From UBA4416 sp020846025 (GTDB lineage Bacteria; Bacteroidota; Bacteroidia; B-17B0; Aurantibacillaceae), in assembly GCA_963169295.1 (NCBI GenBank), contig CAUJDD010000108.1:1-15586 (forward strand): a stretch of DNA of 15,586 nt. The letters are read 5' to 3'. The notes beneath the pieces were generated by a model. The model had not been told where the DNA came from and ran no database searches. It was given only the letters and a program-made list of their open reading frames with translations. How positions within the stretch are numbered: the stretch's first letter is position 1; each line of letters starts with the position of its first letter. The position numbers and the translations under genes are program-made. Below, piece by piece: positions 6,108 through 14,007 of the stretch.

Positions 6108-7091
6108 TTAATCAATTGGTTTGTTTTTATCTTTTCTTCCAAATAATGAGAAATGAATATAGCGTTCAGGATTAATTCTTAAATCTTTAAGTAGTTTATC
6201 TAAATCTTCGCTAGATTTATTAAGATTATTATACAACGAATCGTTTTTAATAATTTTACCTAACGAACCTTGTCCTGAGTTTATTTGTGTCATTACTTTA
6301 TTTAATTCAGCTAATGTTTTATCCGCTTCATCAATAGCTGATTTTAAACTGGATTTAGCTACACTATCTGAAAGTGTACTAAGATTTCCTATTATGTTAT
6401 CAATTCTTCCAGTGTTTTTTTCTAGCATACCAGCTAATGAATTAAGTTTTGTAAGAATGCTTGAGATTTTTGATTTTTCTGAGGCTACCAAATCGTCTAA
6501 TTTATATGCAGTTTGCTCTAAACTTTGAATCGCTTTTTTTATACTTTCAAATGATTTATTAAGATTGTCTCGCGTCTTATCATTAAGTACAACTTGTACA
6601 ATTGTCATCACCGAATCAACTGAAGAGAGTAGCACATCAACCTTTTTTTGTAATGGAGCTAGTTGTTTACTAACTGTTGTTTTAAGTCCTTCTTCGGTTT
6701 CAGCAATTAAAGTATCACCTGATTCTACAAATTCAGGATGATTACTGTAAATAATTTCTACAGCCTTCGATCCCAATAAATCGGAACTAATGGCTCTAGC
6801 AATGGAGTGTTTTGGGATTTTTACATCTTCGGTTAATAAAAATTTTACCAACACTTTATAGCTTCCTTTATTATCAGGTGTTAAAGAGATTTTGTTAATC
6901 TGTCCTACTTTGTATCCATTTATTAATAATGGATTAGCTTCAATAAGTCCATCAATCTTAGGATATACAGCATATAATTCATATTGGTGACTAAATAAAT
7001 TAAAGCCTTTTAAAAAATTAAATCCCCAAATAGAAACTGCAATAGCAGCCGTAACAACAATACCTATTTTAAATTCTTTGGATATTTTCAC
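6108..7091 (-). CDS. MCE/MlaD-family lipid-transport protein
   Basis: A 327-aa protein with one N-terminal transmembrane helix (about residues 8-26) and an MCE domain at roughly 35-115 (LYAVYPKIDGLIEANPLLINGYKVGQI in pieces; SDLLGSKAVEIIY at its end). A long alpha-helical, probably coiled-coil region with many Leu/Ser/Asp heptads follows up to residue 300. MCE proteins form periplasmic rings or tubes that carry phospholipids between inner and outer membranes with an ABC transporter (MlaFE type). No ATPase or permease gene is in the window, so its transporter must be elsewhere. It lies just upstream of the two Fe-S genes, 19 nt from the first. Confidence 0.9.
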   Translation of the reverse strand: MKISKEFKIGIVVTAAIAVSIWGFNFLKGFNLFSHQYELYAVYPKIDGLIEANPLLINGYKVGQINKISLTPDNKGSYKVLVKFLLTEDVKIPKHSIARAISSDLLGSKAVEIIYSNHPEFVESGDTLIAETEEGLKTTVSKQLAPLQKKVDVLLSSVDSVMTIVQVVLNDKTRDNLNKSFESIKKAIQSLEQTAYKLDDLVASEKSKISSILTKLNSLAGMLEKNTGRIDNIIGNLSTLSDSVAKSSLKSAIDEADKTLAELNKVMTQINSGQGSLGKIIKNDSLYNNLNKSSEDLDKLLKDLRINPERYIHFSLFGRKDKNKPID

Positions 7092-7149
7092 AACTCATTT
7101 TTTGAACCCCTAATATACAGTTTTTATCTGATTACATGGATAAAAAATA

Positions 7150-7963
7150 CTATTTCCTATTTGGAAATATTGATTGAGCAATACCATAAAACGAGGTTAT
7201 ATTAAGTGGAAACTCTAAGAAAACATGTAAAAAACTTAGAAAATACAAGGCTTTAAGGCCTACACTATAATCTATAAGGTATAATGCCACTGAAATTATC
7301 CACAAAAGTATGGTAATAAATAATGATTTCTTAGACACTTTATGCCACTGAATTATCGAGGTTTTAGAAAACCAATTAAGGTAATGATACGTGTATGAGA
7401 AAGCAATAAATCGCATCACAATAAATCCAGCATTGGTTTGATACACAATGGTATTGGCATCAGTTTCGGTAGTTTGTAGTCCAAACAGGTTAATTAAAAA
7501 TTTATTCAACAAATAAAACAAGTCGTAGCTTTTAGTAACATAAGCAGATACCTGATACTGTAATCCTGGCGCTTTAATTATAAAAAAAGAGAAAGCAATG
7601 ACTATTAAAGATACAACTGATAAATATCCTGAAAAGGACTTGTTTTTAAGAACGCCATAAAACATAAATGCCCATGTGAAAATAAACACATGAATGATGG
7701 TTGGTAAAAATACTCCTATCCAAATAAAATAATTTTCACCTACTTGTGCTAGTGCAATTCCAACAAACGCCAAAATGGCTAATACGATACGGTAGAGTGT
7801 ATCTTTTACAAATACAAAGATGAGGGAAAGAAGCAAGCCAAATAATATAATATTTGGAATTTGAGTATCTGTTTTGGCTGGTTGAATAAACGAGAAATAA
7901 AACACTAAAAAACATAAAATACCCAATGCTATAAAATCGTATTTTCCTTTAGTATAATAATTT
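7150..7963 (-). pseudogene. C-terminal part of a frameshifted multi-pass membrane protein
   Basis: The frame is open from just upstream of a TTG at 7926 to the stop at 7150 and encodes about seven or eight hydrophobic segments. Reading the same frame back to the A7 run at 7961-7967 adds NYYTKGKYDFIALG, which joins smoothly to the 67-aa piece encoded just upstream. That piece ends in the other frame at 7929. One extra A in the run would give a single protein of about 330 aa. I do not recognise a functional family; from memory, whole proteins with the 'GPLHYLTE...WLH' motif occur in Bacteroidota as uncharacterised membrane proteins. Conserved-looking parts include the segments around FLPTIIHVF and IQWHKVSKK. 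It precedes the MCE gene by 58 nt. Confidence 0.75.
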
Positions 7964-8132
7964 TTTTATGTAACCAGCCTATTTCAGTAAGGTAGTGCAA
8001 TGGCCCTAACACGGCATAAGAAAATAAAAAAAGCTCAAATGGTAATAAAAAGGCAAGAAAAGCAGAAATAATCATTAACCCGATATTGGCATAATTTATT
8101 TGATTAGGTGTAAGTTCTGAAAGCTTAATCAT
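7929..8132 (-). pseudogene. N-terminal part of the frameshifted membrane protein
   Basis: A 67-aa piece starting at ATG 8132. It has one or two membrane segments (IGLMIISAFLAFLLPF, then FLFSYAVLG) and the motif GPLHYLTEIGWLH. After WLHKK it runs into the A7 tract (7961-7967) and continues with 10 residues that look like out-of-frame translation (IIILKENTIL) before a TAG. The downstream frame continues the protein. This is most simply a 1-nt deletion in the homopolymer: a real pseudogene, a sequencing error, or a slippage site. A TACATTTG box (8160-8153) lies 20 bp before the start. Confidence 0.75.
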
Positions 8133-8152
8133 AGCAGTTGGTTAATGTTTAT

Positions 8153-8160
8153 CAAATGTA
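8153..8160 (-). promoter_or_regulatory. -7 box ahead of the membrane protein/MCE/Fe-S gene run
   Basis: TACATTTG on the minus strand matches TAnnTTTG perfectly, 20 bp upstream of the ATG at 8132 and downstream of the stop of the small Cys-rich gene. No TTG is found at the -33 distance. It suggests the minus-strand run from 8132 to 2907 can be transcribed separately from the 56-aa gene. Confidence 0.45.
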
Positions 8161-8208
8161 ATAAAAAAAGATGTATTGAGTTTAATTGACAAACAAGACC
8201 TAAGGTAC

Positions 8209-8379
8209 TTATTTTTTAATTTTCTCTATCTCACCTGTTTTTTTATTGTAACCGTATGGACAATGTTTACAGCCATTTTTACAACAATACCCTCTTTTTA
8301 AAAGATATTTTTCTGTAAATATAATATACCCCTCGGGACTATAATAAAAATCTTCGGGGTCTAATTTTTTGTTAAACAT
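8209..8379 (-). CDS. Small Cys-rich protein, DUF5522-like (56 aa)
   Basis: A short open frame, ATG at 8379 to TAA at 8209, encoding 56 residues. The core is YLLKRGYCCKNGCKHCPYGY (residues 25-44), with C32, C33, C37 and C40 arranged as CCxNxCxHCPY. I recognise this as the signature of the small DUF5522 family common in Bacteroidota. Four close cysteines suggest metal binding (zinc or Fe-S), but no function is known to me. The gene is divergent from the PLP-enzyme gene, with a TATCTTTG box (8393-8386) only 7 bp before the ATG, implying a very short leader. Confidence 0.88.
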   Translation of the reverse strand: MFNKKLDPEDFYYSPEGYIIFTEKYLLKRGYCCKNGCKHCPYGYNKKTGEIEKIKK

Positions 8380-8385
8380 GATAGA

Positions 8386-8418
8386 CAAAGATACTCTAAA
8401 GTTTTTAATTTATATTTG
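8386..8418. promoter_or_regulatory. Divergent promoter region with two -7 boxes
   Basis: TATCTTTG on the minus strand (8393-8386) faces the 56-aa gene and TATATTTG on the plus strand (8411-8418) faces the PLP-enzyme gene. Both match TAnnTTTG perfectly. The plus-strand box overlaps the first TTG codon of the PLP frame, which bears on the choice of that start. No clear -33 elements are seen. Confidence 0.4.
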
Positions 8419-9318
8419 AATCACGTTTTGGATTCATTATTAACATATCGACCACAAATAGATGTTATAAATCATCAATCCATCTCTATTGGAATTTTAA
8501 GATTAGATATAATTGACAAAGACATTTCAGGCAATAAATGGTTTAAGTTGAAATATAATTTGCAACAAGCGAAATTGGCGGGTAAAGATAGTATCATTAC
8601 GTTTGGCGGTGCCTTTTCTAATCATATTGTTGCTACAGCTGTTGCTTGCGAAAAGGCAGGATTAAAATCATACGGGATAATTAGAGGTGAAGAAACTGCT
8701 CAAACAAATCCTACACTAAGTTATGCTCAAGCTCATGGAATGAAACTGTTGTTTGTAAGTCGCGAGGAGTATAGTCAAAAAACAGATGGGACTTATTTAC
8801 AAAGATTGCATTATATGTATCCAACAGCTTTTATAATTCCTGAAGGTGGAAATAATTTATTAGGAGAGAAGGGCTGCCAAGAAATCTTAAATTCTCAACC
8901 ACATAGCTATAATAAAATATTTTGTGCAGTTGGAACAGGTGCCACATTTAATGGATTAGCCCAATCATTATTACCGCATCAGTATTTATTTGGTATCAAT
9001 GTTCTGAAATATGAAGCTAATAGCTTGTATCAACAAGCCGAGATACTTAATACCTACCATTTTGGAGGTTATGCAAAGCATACAAAAAAATTATTGGAGT
9101 TTAAACATTTTTTTGAGAGTACCTATCACATTCCGTTAGACTATGTTTATACTGCAAAATCTTTTTATGCCGCATTTGATTATATAAATCAAAATAAGAT
9201 AAAACCAGATGATAAACTTTTAATTATACATTGCGGAGGCTTGCAAGGAAATGAAGGATATGAGCAACGTTACAATCTAAAGCCCAATCGCCAAGTAAAT
9301 GAAGCCCATGGAAAATAA
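8416..9318 (+). CDS. PLP-dependent enzyme, ACC deaminase/D-cysteine desulfhydrase family
   Basis: A protein of about 300 aa of the fold-type II PLP family. SGNKWFKLKYN (residues 38-48) carries the probable PLP lysine K41, and GGAFSNH (64-70) matches the family's GGxQSNH cofactor motif. EGGNNLLGEKG and GTGATFNGL form the usual middle region, and GGLQGNEGY is near the C-terminus. Members deaminate 1-aminocyclopropane-1-carboxylate or desulfurise D-cysteine; in Bacteroidota the real substrate is usually unknown. There is no in-frame ATG near the N-terminus. The candidates are TTG at 8416 or TTG at 8428; if the TATATTTG box at 8411-8418 is the true promoter, the second is more likely. The 3' end overlaps the convergent outer-membrane gene by 49 bp. 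Confidence 0.88.
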   Translation: MNHVLDSLLTYRPQIDVINHQSISIGILRLDIIDKDISGNKWFKLKYNLQQAKLAGKDSIITFGGAFSNHIVATAVACEKAGLKSYGIIRGEETAQTNPTLSYAQAHGMKLLFVSREEYSQKTDGTYLQRLHYMYPTAFIIPEGGNNLLGEKGCQEILNSQPHSYNKIFCAVGTGATFNGLAQSLLPHQYLFGINVLKYEANSLYQQAEILNTYHFGGYAKHTKKLLEFKHFFESTYHIPLDYVYTAKSFYAAFDYINQNKIKPDDKLLIIHCGGLQGNEGYEQRYNLKPNRQVNEAHGK

Positions 9319-10172
9319 TGTTTATAAGAGCCTAGCCCTAATGTACGCGCATAATTTTCTGATAATTGCGCAAAACCAAATCCAATAGCTAATGAACTAA
9401 CGGTTCGTTTCCTGCTACTTTTTAGTAATCCATTTTGTAATTGAAAAGTAAAACCTTCTATACCCCCTAATGTCATGTCAGTTCCATATCTTACACGGGG
9501 CCCGAAAAAATATTTTAATTTAGGTTTTAAATCATGATAATAATTAATGTCAATCCCCGCAATTATACCAGTTCCTACATTTCTTTTTATTGGTGTTGAG
9601 GTGGTAGTTTGACTATTTGTGGAGTTCTGATTAACGTTATTAGCATTTGTATTATTGGATGAAAACTCAGCAAGTGCGCCTATGCCATCGTATGTAAGGC
9701 TTATGGGAATTGTAATACCAATGGATTTATTAGCAATGAGTCGTTCGTATGAAACAGTTAGTCGTCCAAATGCAATTTCAGGAATATAAAAACCAATAAT
9801 GTTATTTGGTAATAACGCTTCTTTTTCTTTCCATTCTTTTAACAATCGTTCCTTACGCTGTGCTCTGGTTTCTGTGATATATGATGTGTTGCTATAAGTT
9901 GTTACTGTAGTTGTTCCTTGAATAACAGACACTGGTTTTGAAAAAGTATAAATTCCTCCTGATTGATACTCTGTCATTAATACATCACTTGTATTCATGG
10001 TGGTATCTTTAGCCATTGCAGAAGTGTCTCTATACGTTATTTCTTGATTGTTTACAGATATAAGTTGACAAGGAATAACTTTACCCGATCTTAAAATAAT
10101 TCTATCCTGTGATTTCATTTGATATGAAATCATACAAATTATTAGGAAAAATATATAAGATAGTAATTTCAT
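9270..10172 (-). CDS. Putative outer-membrane barrel protein (paralog 1)
   Basis: A 300-aa protein with a Sec signal peptide (hydrophobic stretch to about residue 18, likely cleavage near KSQD). A short N-terminal beta-rich domain follows (RIILRSGKVIPCQLISVNNQEITYRD in parts), then a Thr/Ser-rich linker. A charged stretch (about 105-118, RKERLLKEWKEKE) and alternating beta-strand sequence run from about residue 125 to the end (SFTWRLGFRL). The pattern suggests a small outer-membrane beta-barrel or porin-like protein; no function is known. The start codon immediately follows the TAA of its upstream paralog (0 nt), so they are translated from one mRNA. Its last 49 bp overlap the convergent PLP-enzyme gene. 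Confidence 0.7.
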   Translation of the reverse strand: MKLLSYIFFLIICMISYQMKSQDRIILRSGKVIPCQLISVNNQEITYRDTSAMAKDTTMNTSDVLMTEYQSGGIYTFSKPVSVIQGTTTVTTYSNTSYITETRAQRKERLLKEWKEKEALLPNNIIGFYIPEIAFGRLTVSYERLIANKSIGITIPISLTYDGIGALAEFSSNNTNANNVNQNSTNSQTTTSTPIKRNVGTGIIAGIDINYYHDLKPKLKYFFGPRVRYGTDMTLGGIEGFTFQLQNGLLKSSRKRTVSSLAIGFGFAQLSENYARTLGLGSYKHYFPWASFTWRLGFRL

Positions 10173-11027
10173 TTAAAAACGATAACCAAAACAATAGCCT
10201 AAATACACTTTTGGTAAACCACTATATTTAGGATCTAAAGCTGTAGAATTAATAGGGGCGCCGATAGCACCAAATAGTTTAAAATTAAAACTAGGTGAGA
10301 TTTTAAACACCCAACCATTGGAAATCATAACACCTATTTGATAAGCATTTGCATCTTTAAAAATCTTTTGGTTGTTAGTTGTATCTATTACATCTTTATA
10401 ACTGTAAGCCATATATTTTATTAGTAATCCAGCAAAATATTGAACCCTTCGGTTGTTGCGAGGCATAACATTTAAACCAGCTCCTAAGTCAAATTTTTTC
10501 TTGGCAGCACTTTTAGAATCGGCAATAGCAAGGTTTAAACCACCCATGCGTGAATTGAAATTATAACCTCCTAAAACGGTTGCTGATAAATGATTATTCA
10601 TGAAATTATGATCGTACATAAAAGTTAAATCACCATTTGCTAAGGCCAAGGCATTAATACTTATCATACTATTGTTTAAGTAATAAATATTTAATTCTTG
10701 TTTTGTTTTTTCAATCGTTGGCTTCTTTTTTACTGTAACATCTGTAGTTTTTATACCGTTCTCAACTAGTATTGGAGCGGTAGTTCGTGGGTTATCGTTC
10801 ATTATATCAATAACTCCATTTTGATATTCTATTAAAACAATATCTTGTTTTGAAACAACGTAATTAGGCCCGTCCAAATTGGAAACATCTTTATATTTAA
10901 TATTTACTGTGCCTATCTCGGTAACTTTAACATTAATTTTTGTGCCAGAAGTTAAATAAATTTTATCTTGAGAATGAGCCTCTAAAGTAAAAATTAAGCA
11001 TATTATAAAAAACGATAAATATCGCAT
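10173..11027 (-). CDS. Putative outer-membrane barrel protein (paralog 2)
   Basis: A 284-aa protein with a signal peptide (MRYLSFFIICLIFTLEAHSQD), cleavage likely after HS. The N-terminal domain SQDKIYLTSGTKINVKVTEIGTVNIKYKD resembles the same part of the following gene, and both go on with a D-I/V-L-x-x-EYQ-x-G motif, so the two are diverged tandem paralogs. The C-terminal half has alternating hydrophobic strands and ends GYCFGYRF, with the terminal aromatic residue expected of BAM-assembled barrels. No function is recognised. It is the first gene of the pair; no clear promoter box was found ahead of it. Confidence 0.7.
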   Translation of the reverse strand: MRYLSFFIICLIFTLEAHSQDKIYLTSGTKINVKVTEIGTVNIKYKDVSNLDGPNYVVSKQDIVLIEYQNGVIDIMNDNPRTTAPILVENGIKTTDVTVKKKPTIEKTKQELNIYYLNNSMISINALALANGDLTFMYDHNFMNNHLSATVLGGYNFNSRMGGLNLAIADSKSAAKKKFDLGAGLNVMPRNNRRVQYFAGLLIKYMAYSYKDVIDTTNNQKIFKDANAYQIGVMISNGWVFKISPSFNFKLFGAIGAPINSTALDPKYSGLPKVYLGYCFGYRF

Positions 11028-11140
11028 TCAGTTAAAATAAAGATATTGCTAAAATAAGGATTTAACTTTGATAATTAACAAGATTTTTGTCTTTAAAACA
11101 CATTCAAAATGCTTACCTTAGTAAACTACTTTTTTGAGTT

Positions 11141-12586
11141 ATGATTAAAATTCAGAATTACATTAATGGTGAGTTAGTTACACCCATTTCAAATCACTAC
11201 ATAGATAATTACGATCCTTCAAAAGGCGTTGTCTATTCACTTATACCAGATAGTGATGAACGTGATGCCGAGAGAGCAATTTTAGCAGCTAAAGAAGCTT
11301 TTAAATCGTGGAGTAATACATCTAAAGAAACTCGTTCAAAATATTTATTAAAGATAGCTTCATTAATCGAAGAACAACTATTGGATTTAGCTAAAGCTGA
11401 GAGTATTGATAATGGTAAACCATTGCATTTGGCTAAATCAGTTGATATACCAAGAGCAGCAGCTAATTTTCATTTTTATGGCACTGGTATTTTACATTAT
11501 GCAGCTCATGCACATAGTATGGAAGATACTGCTATTAATTACACCCTGCGTCAGCCAGTAGGTGTAGCTGGTTGTATCTCTCCTTGGAACTTGCCTTTAT
11601 ATTTATTTAGTTGGAAAATTGCTCCTGCACTTGCGGCTGGATGTACGGTGGTAGCTAAGCCATCTGAAGTAACACCAATGACTGCTTATTTACTTTCTGA
11701 AATTTGTATAAAGGCGGGTTTGCCAAAGGGTGTATTAAATATTGTGCATGGTTATGGTCATAAAATCGGAAATGCTATTGTGAGTAGTACAGATGTTCCA
11801 CTTATTTCATTTACGGGAGGAACTAAAACTGGCGCACAAATAGCAAGCATTGCTGCACCAATGTTTAAAAAATTATCATTAGAATTAGGTGGAAAAAATC
11901 CTAACATCATTTTTGCAGATTGTGATTACGATAAAATGTTGTCAACTACTATGCTGTCATCGTTTGCCAATCAAGGTCAAATATGTTTATGTGGTTCTCG
12001 TATTTTTATAGAACGTTCTATTTATGATAAATTTAAAACAGATTTTGTAGCTAAAACGCAAAAACTGGTAGTAGGCGCTCCGTTAGATGAAAAAACAAAA
12101 ATAGGGGCGGTAGTTTCTAAACCTCACCAAGAAAAAATTTTATCATATATTGAATTAGCCAAACAAGAAGGTGGAAAAATATTATGTGGCGGAAAAGCGG
12201 CAAAAATTGAGGGTGAGTTTGAAAATGGATACTATGTTGAACCAACCATAATAGAAGGCTTAAGTTTTGATTGCCGAACAAATCAAGAAGAAATATTTGG
12301 CCCAGTAGTTACTATTATGCCGTTTGATAACGAAGAAGAGGTATTGCAATATGCTAATTCAACAATTTATGGCTTGGCTTCAACCGTTTGGACACAAGAT
12401 ATTACTAAAGCCAATAGAGTGGCAGCAAATTTACACACAGGAATTGTTTGGATTAATTGTTGGTTGTTGCGAGATTTGAGAACGCCTTTTGGTGGTGTAA
12501 AATCATCAGGAGTTGGTAGAGAGGGTGGTTTTGATGCGCTTGATTTTTTTACCGAACCAAAAAACGTGTGTGTAAAATTAAAATAA
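11141..12586 (+). CDS. Aldehyde dehydrogenase, 2-aminomuconate-6-semialdehyde dehydrogenase type
   Basis: A 481-aa NAD-dependent aldehyde dehydrogenase, full length. Catalytic residues are all present: N150 (SPWNLPL), K173 (VAKPSE), E248 (LELGGK) and C282 (FANQGQIC). The C-terminal block NCWLLRDLRTPFGGVKSSG is typical of the ALDH8/AMSDH/HMSDH branch that oxidises 2-aminomuconate or 2-hydroxymuconate semialdehyde. The nearby RidA-family gene (14008-14424), which matches 2-aminomuconate deaminase, favours 2-aminomuconate semialdehyde as substrate, in the 3-hydroxyanthranilate branch of tryptophan breakdown. It leads a co-directional group, with thiL starting 15 nt after its stop. A TAACTTTG box (11063-11070) is a weak promoter candidate. 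Substrate is inference. Confidence 0.9.
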   Translation: MIKIQNYINGELVTPISNHYIDNYDPSKGVVYSLIPDSDERDAERAILAAKEAFKSWSNTSKETRSKYLLKIASLIEEQLLDLAKAESIDNGKPLHLAKSVDIPRAAANFHFYGTGILHYAAHAHSMEDTAINYTLRQPVGVAGCISPWNLPLYLFSWKIAPALAAGCTVVAKPSEVTPMTAYLLSEICIKAGLPKGVLNIVHGYGHKIGNAIVSSTDVPLISFTGGTKTGAQIASIAAPMFKKLSLELGGKNPNIIFADCDYDKMLSTTMLSSFANQGQICLCGSRIFIERSIYDKFKTDFVAKTQKLVVGAPLDEKTKIGAVVSKPHQEKILSYIELAKQEGGKILCGGKAAKIEGEFENGYYVEPTIIEGLSFDCRTNQEEIFGPVVTIMPFDNEEEVLQYANSTIYGLASTVWTQDITKANRVAANLHTGIVWINCWLLRDLRTPFGGVKSSGVGREGGFDALDFFTEPKNVCVKLK

Positions 12587-12601
12587 ACTATTACGCTTAT
12601 T

Positions 12602-13642
12602 ATGCTTGAAAATAAAGAAAGAACAGAGTTATCATCTTTAGGAGAATTTGCGCTTATTAATCATCTAACAGAGCATGTTGAGTTATATAACACATCTACC
12701 AAAAAAGGAATTGGCGATGATGCGGCTGTTATAAAATATGATAATGAGGCTCATACTTTAGTCTCAACTGATATGTTAATTGAAGGTATTCACTTTGATT
12801 TAACCTATGTACCATTAAAACATTTAGGTTATAAATCGGTTATTGTGAATTTATCGGATATATGTGCCATGAATGCAAAACCAAAGCAAGTTACGGTGAG
12901 TATTGCCGCATCTAGTCGTTTTTCGGTAGAAGCATTAGAGGAATTGTATGCGGGTATTTTAGTTGCTTGTAAAAAGTACAATGTTGATTTAATAGGTGGC
13001 GATACCACCTCTTCTCAGAGTGGATTAATTATTAGTATTACCGTTTTGGGTGAAGCATTACCTGAACAAATTGTATATAGAAATGGAGCAAAAGAAAAAG
13101 ATTTACTTTGTGTGAGTGGCGATTTAGGGGCTGCTTACATGGGCTTACAACTATTAGAACGCGAGAAATTTGTATTTAAGGATAATCCAAATATACAACC
13201 CGATTTAGATGGTAATGATTATATTTTAGAAAGACAGTTAAAACCTGAAGCGCGTGTTGATGTGGTGGATATATTACACCAATTAAACATTACTCCAACT
13301 AGTATGATTGATGTCAGTGATGGTTTAGCTTCTGAGTTATTGCATCTATGTAAACAATCACAAGTAGGTTGTGAGCTATATGAAGACAAAATTCCAATTG
13401 ATATTCAAGCGTATGAACTAGCAAGAGAGTTTAATTTAGATCCAACAGTGTGTGCGCTTAGTGGTGGCGAAGATTATGAGTTGCTCTTTACAATTCCTAT
13501 GAGTGATTATGAAAAAATAAAAGATACTCGTCAAGTAACGGTTATAGGACATATCACTGCAAAAGAAAGTGGGGTTAATTTAATTGCAAAATCAGGCACT
13601 TCGCACCCAATTACAGCGCAGGGTTGGAATGCTTTTAAATAA
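12602..13642 (+). CDS. thiL: Thiamine-monophosphate kinase
   Basis: A 346-aa enzyme that phosphorylates thiamine monophosphate to the cofactor thiamine diphosphate using ATP. All family motifs are in order: GIGDDAAV (36-43), STDMLIEGIHFD (55-66, Asp ligands for Mg-ATP), NLSDICAMNA (83-92), GGDTTSS (132-138), SGDLGAAYMGL, the QLKPEARVD block, SMIDVSDGLASEL and LSGGEDYELLF. The length is normal. It starts 15 nt after the dehydrogenase stop and is followed 5 nt later by a small lipoprotein gene, so it is probably co-transcribed. It is a housekeeping gene placed inside what otherwise looks like a catabolic group. Confidence 0.96.
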   Translation: MLENKERTELSSLGEFALINHLTEHVELYNTSTKKGIGDDAAVIKYDNEAHTLVSTDMLIEGIHFDLTYVPLKHLGYKSVIVNLSDICAMNAKPKQVTVSIAASSRFSVEALEELYAGILVACKKYNVDLIGGDTTSSQSGLIISITVLGEALPEQIVYRNGAKEKDLLCVSGDLGAAYMGLQLLEREKFVFKDNPNIQPDLDGNDYILERQLKPEARVDVVDILHQLNITPTSMIDVSDGLASELLHLCKQSQVGCELYEDKIPIDIQAYELAREFNLDPTVCALSGGEDYELLFTIPMSDYEKIKDTRQVTVIGHITAKESGVNLIAKSGTSHPITAQGWNAFK

Positions 13643-13647
13643 TTAAA

Positions 13648-13998
13648 ATGATGATTAAGAAAATAATAATTTGTATTTGTGTTTTTCCTTTGTTGTTTTG
13701 GTCCTGTGATACCAAAAAAACAAGTATTGCTGGTAAAGTGATTAATGCCACTACTGGGGAGGGAGTTTATAATTTATTGATAACTTATACTCAATGCCAA
13801 ACAAATGGAGAAGATTGCAAAGAACAAATTATAGGACAATGTTATACAACCTTAGACGGTAGTTTTAAAATTGATCAAAAAACAGCTAGTAAATCTAAGA
13901 AGAAGTGGATTACTGTTCATCAAGGCACCAAAAAATTAATTCAAAAAGATAATATCAATTTAAATGATAAAAATATAGTTATTGAAGTAACCCTTTAA
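13648..13998 (+). CDS. Small lipoprotein, hypothetical
   Basis: A 116-aa protein with a signal peptide and lipobox LLFWSC, so Cys20 is the probable lipid anchor. The mature part begins SIAGKVINATTGEGVYNLLITY and later has LDGSFKI, the pattern of the Ig-like carboxypeptidase-regulatory (CarboxypepD_reg) fold common in Bacteroidota surface proteins. Four more cysteines follow in the mature part (TQCQTNGEDCKEQIIGQC) and may form disulfides or a small binding site. Two ATG codons are adjacent (13648 and 13651); either could be used. It sits 5 nt after thiL and 9 nt before the RidA gene. No function is known. Confidence 0.75.
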   Translation: MMIKKIIICICVFPLLFWSCDTKKTSIAGKVINATTGEGVYNLLITYTQCQTNGEDCKEQIIGQCYTTLDGSFKIDQKTASKSKKKWITVHQGTKKLIQKDNINLNDKNIVIEVTL

Positions 13999-14007
13999 TT
14001 TAATAGT

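Noticed and set aside
11046..11070. TTG and TAACTTTG as a full promoter for the aldehyde dehydrogenase gene.
   Set aside because: The spacer is only 14 bp instead of 17-20; the -7 box alone is too weak to list as a feature.
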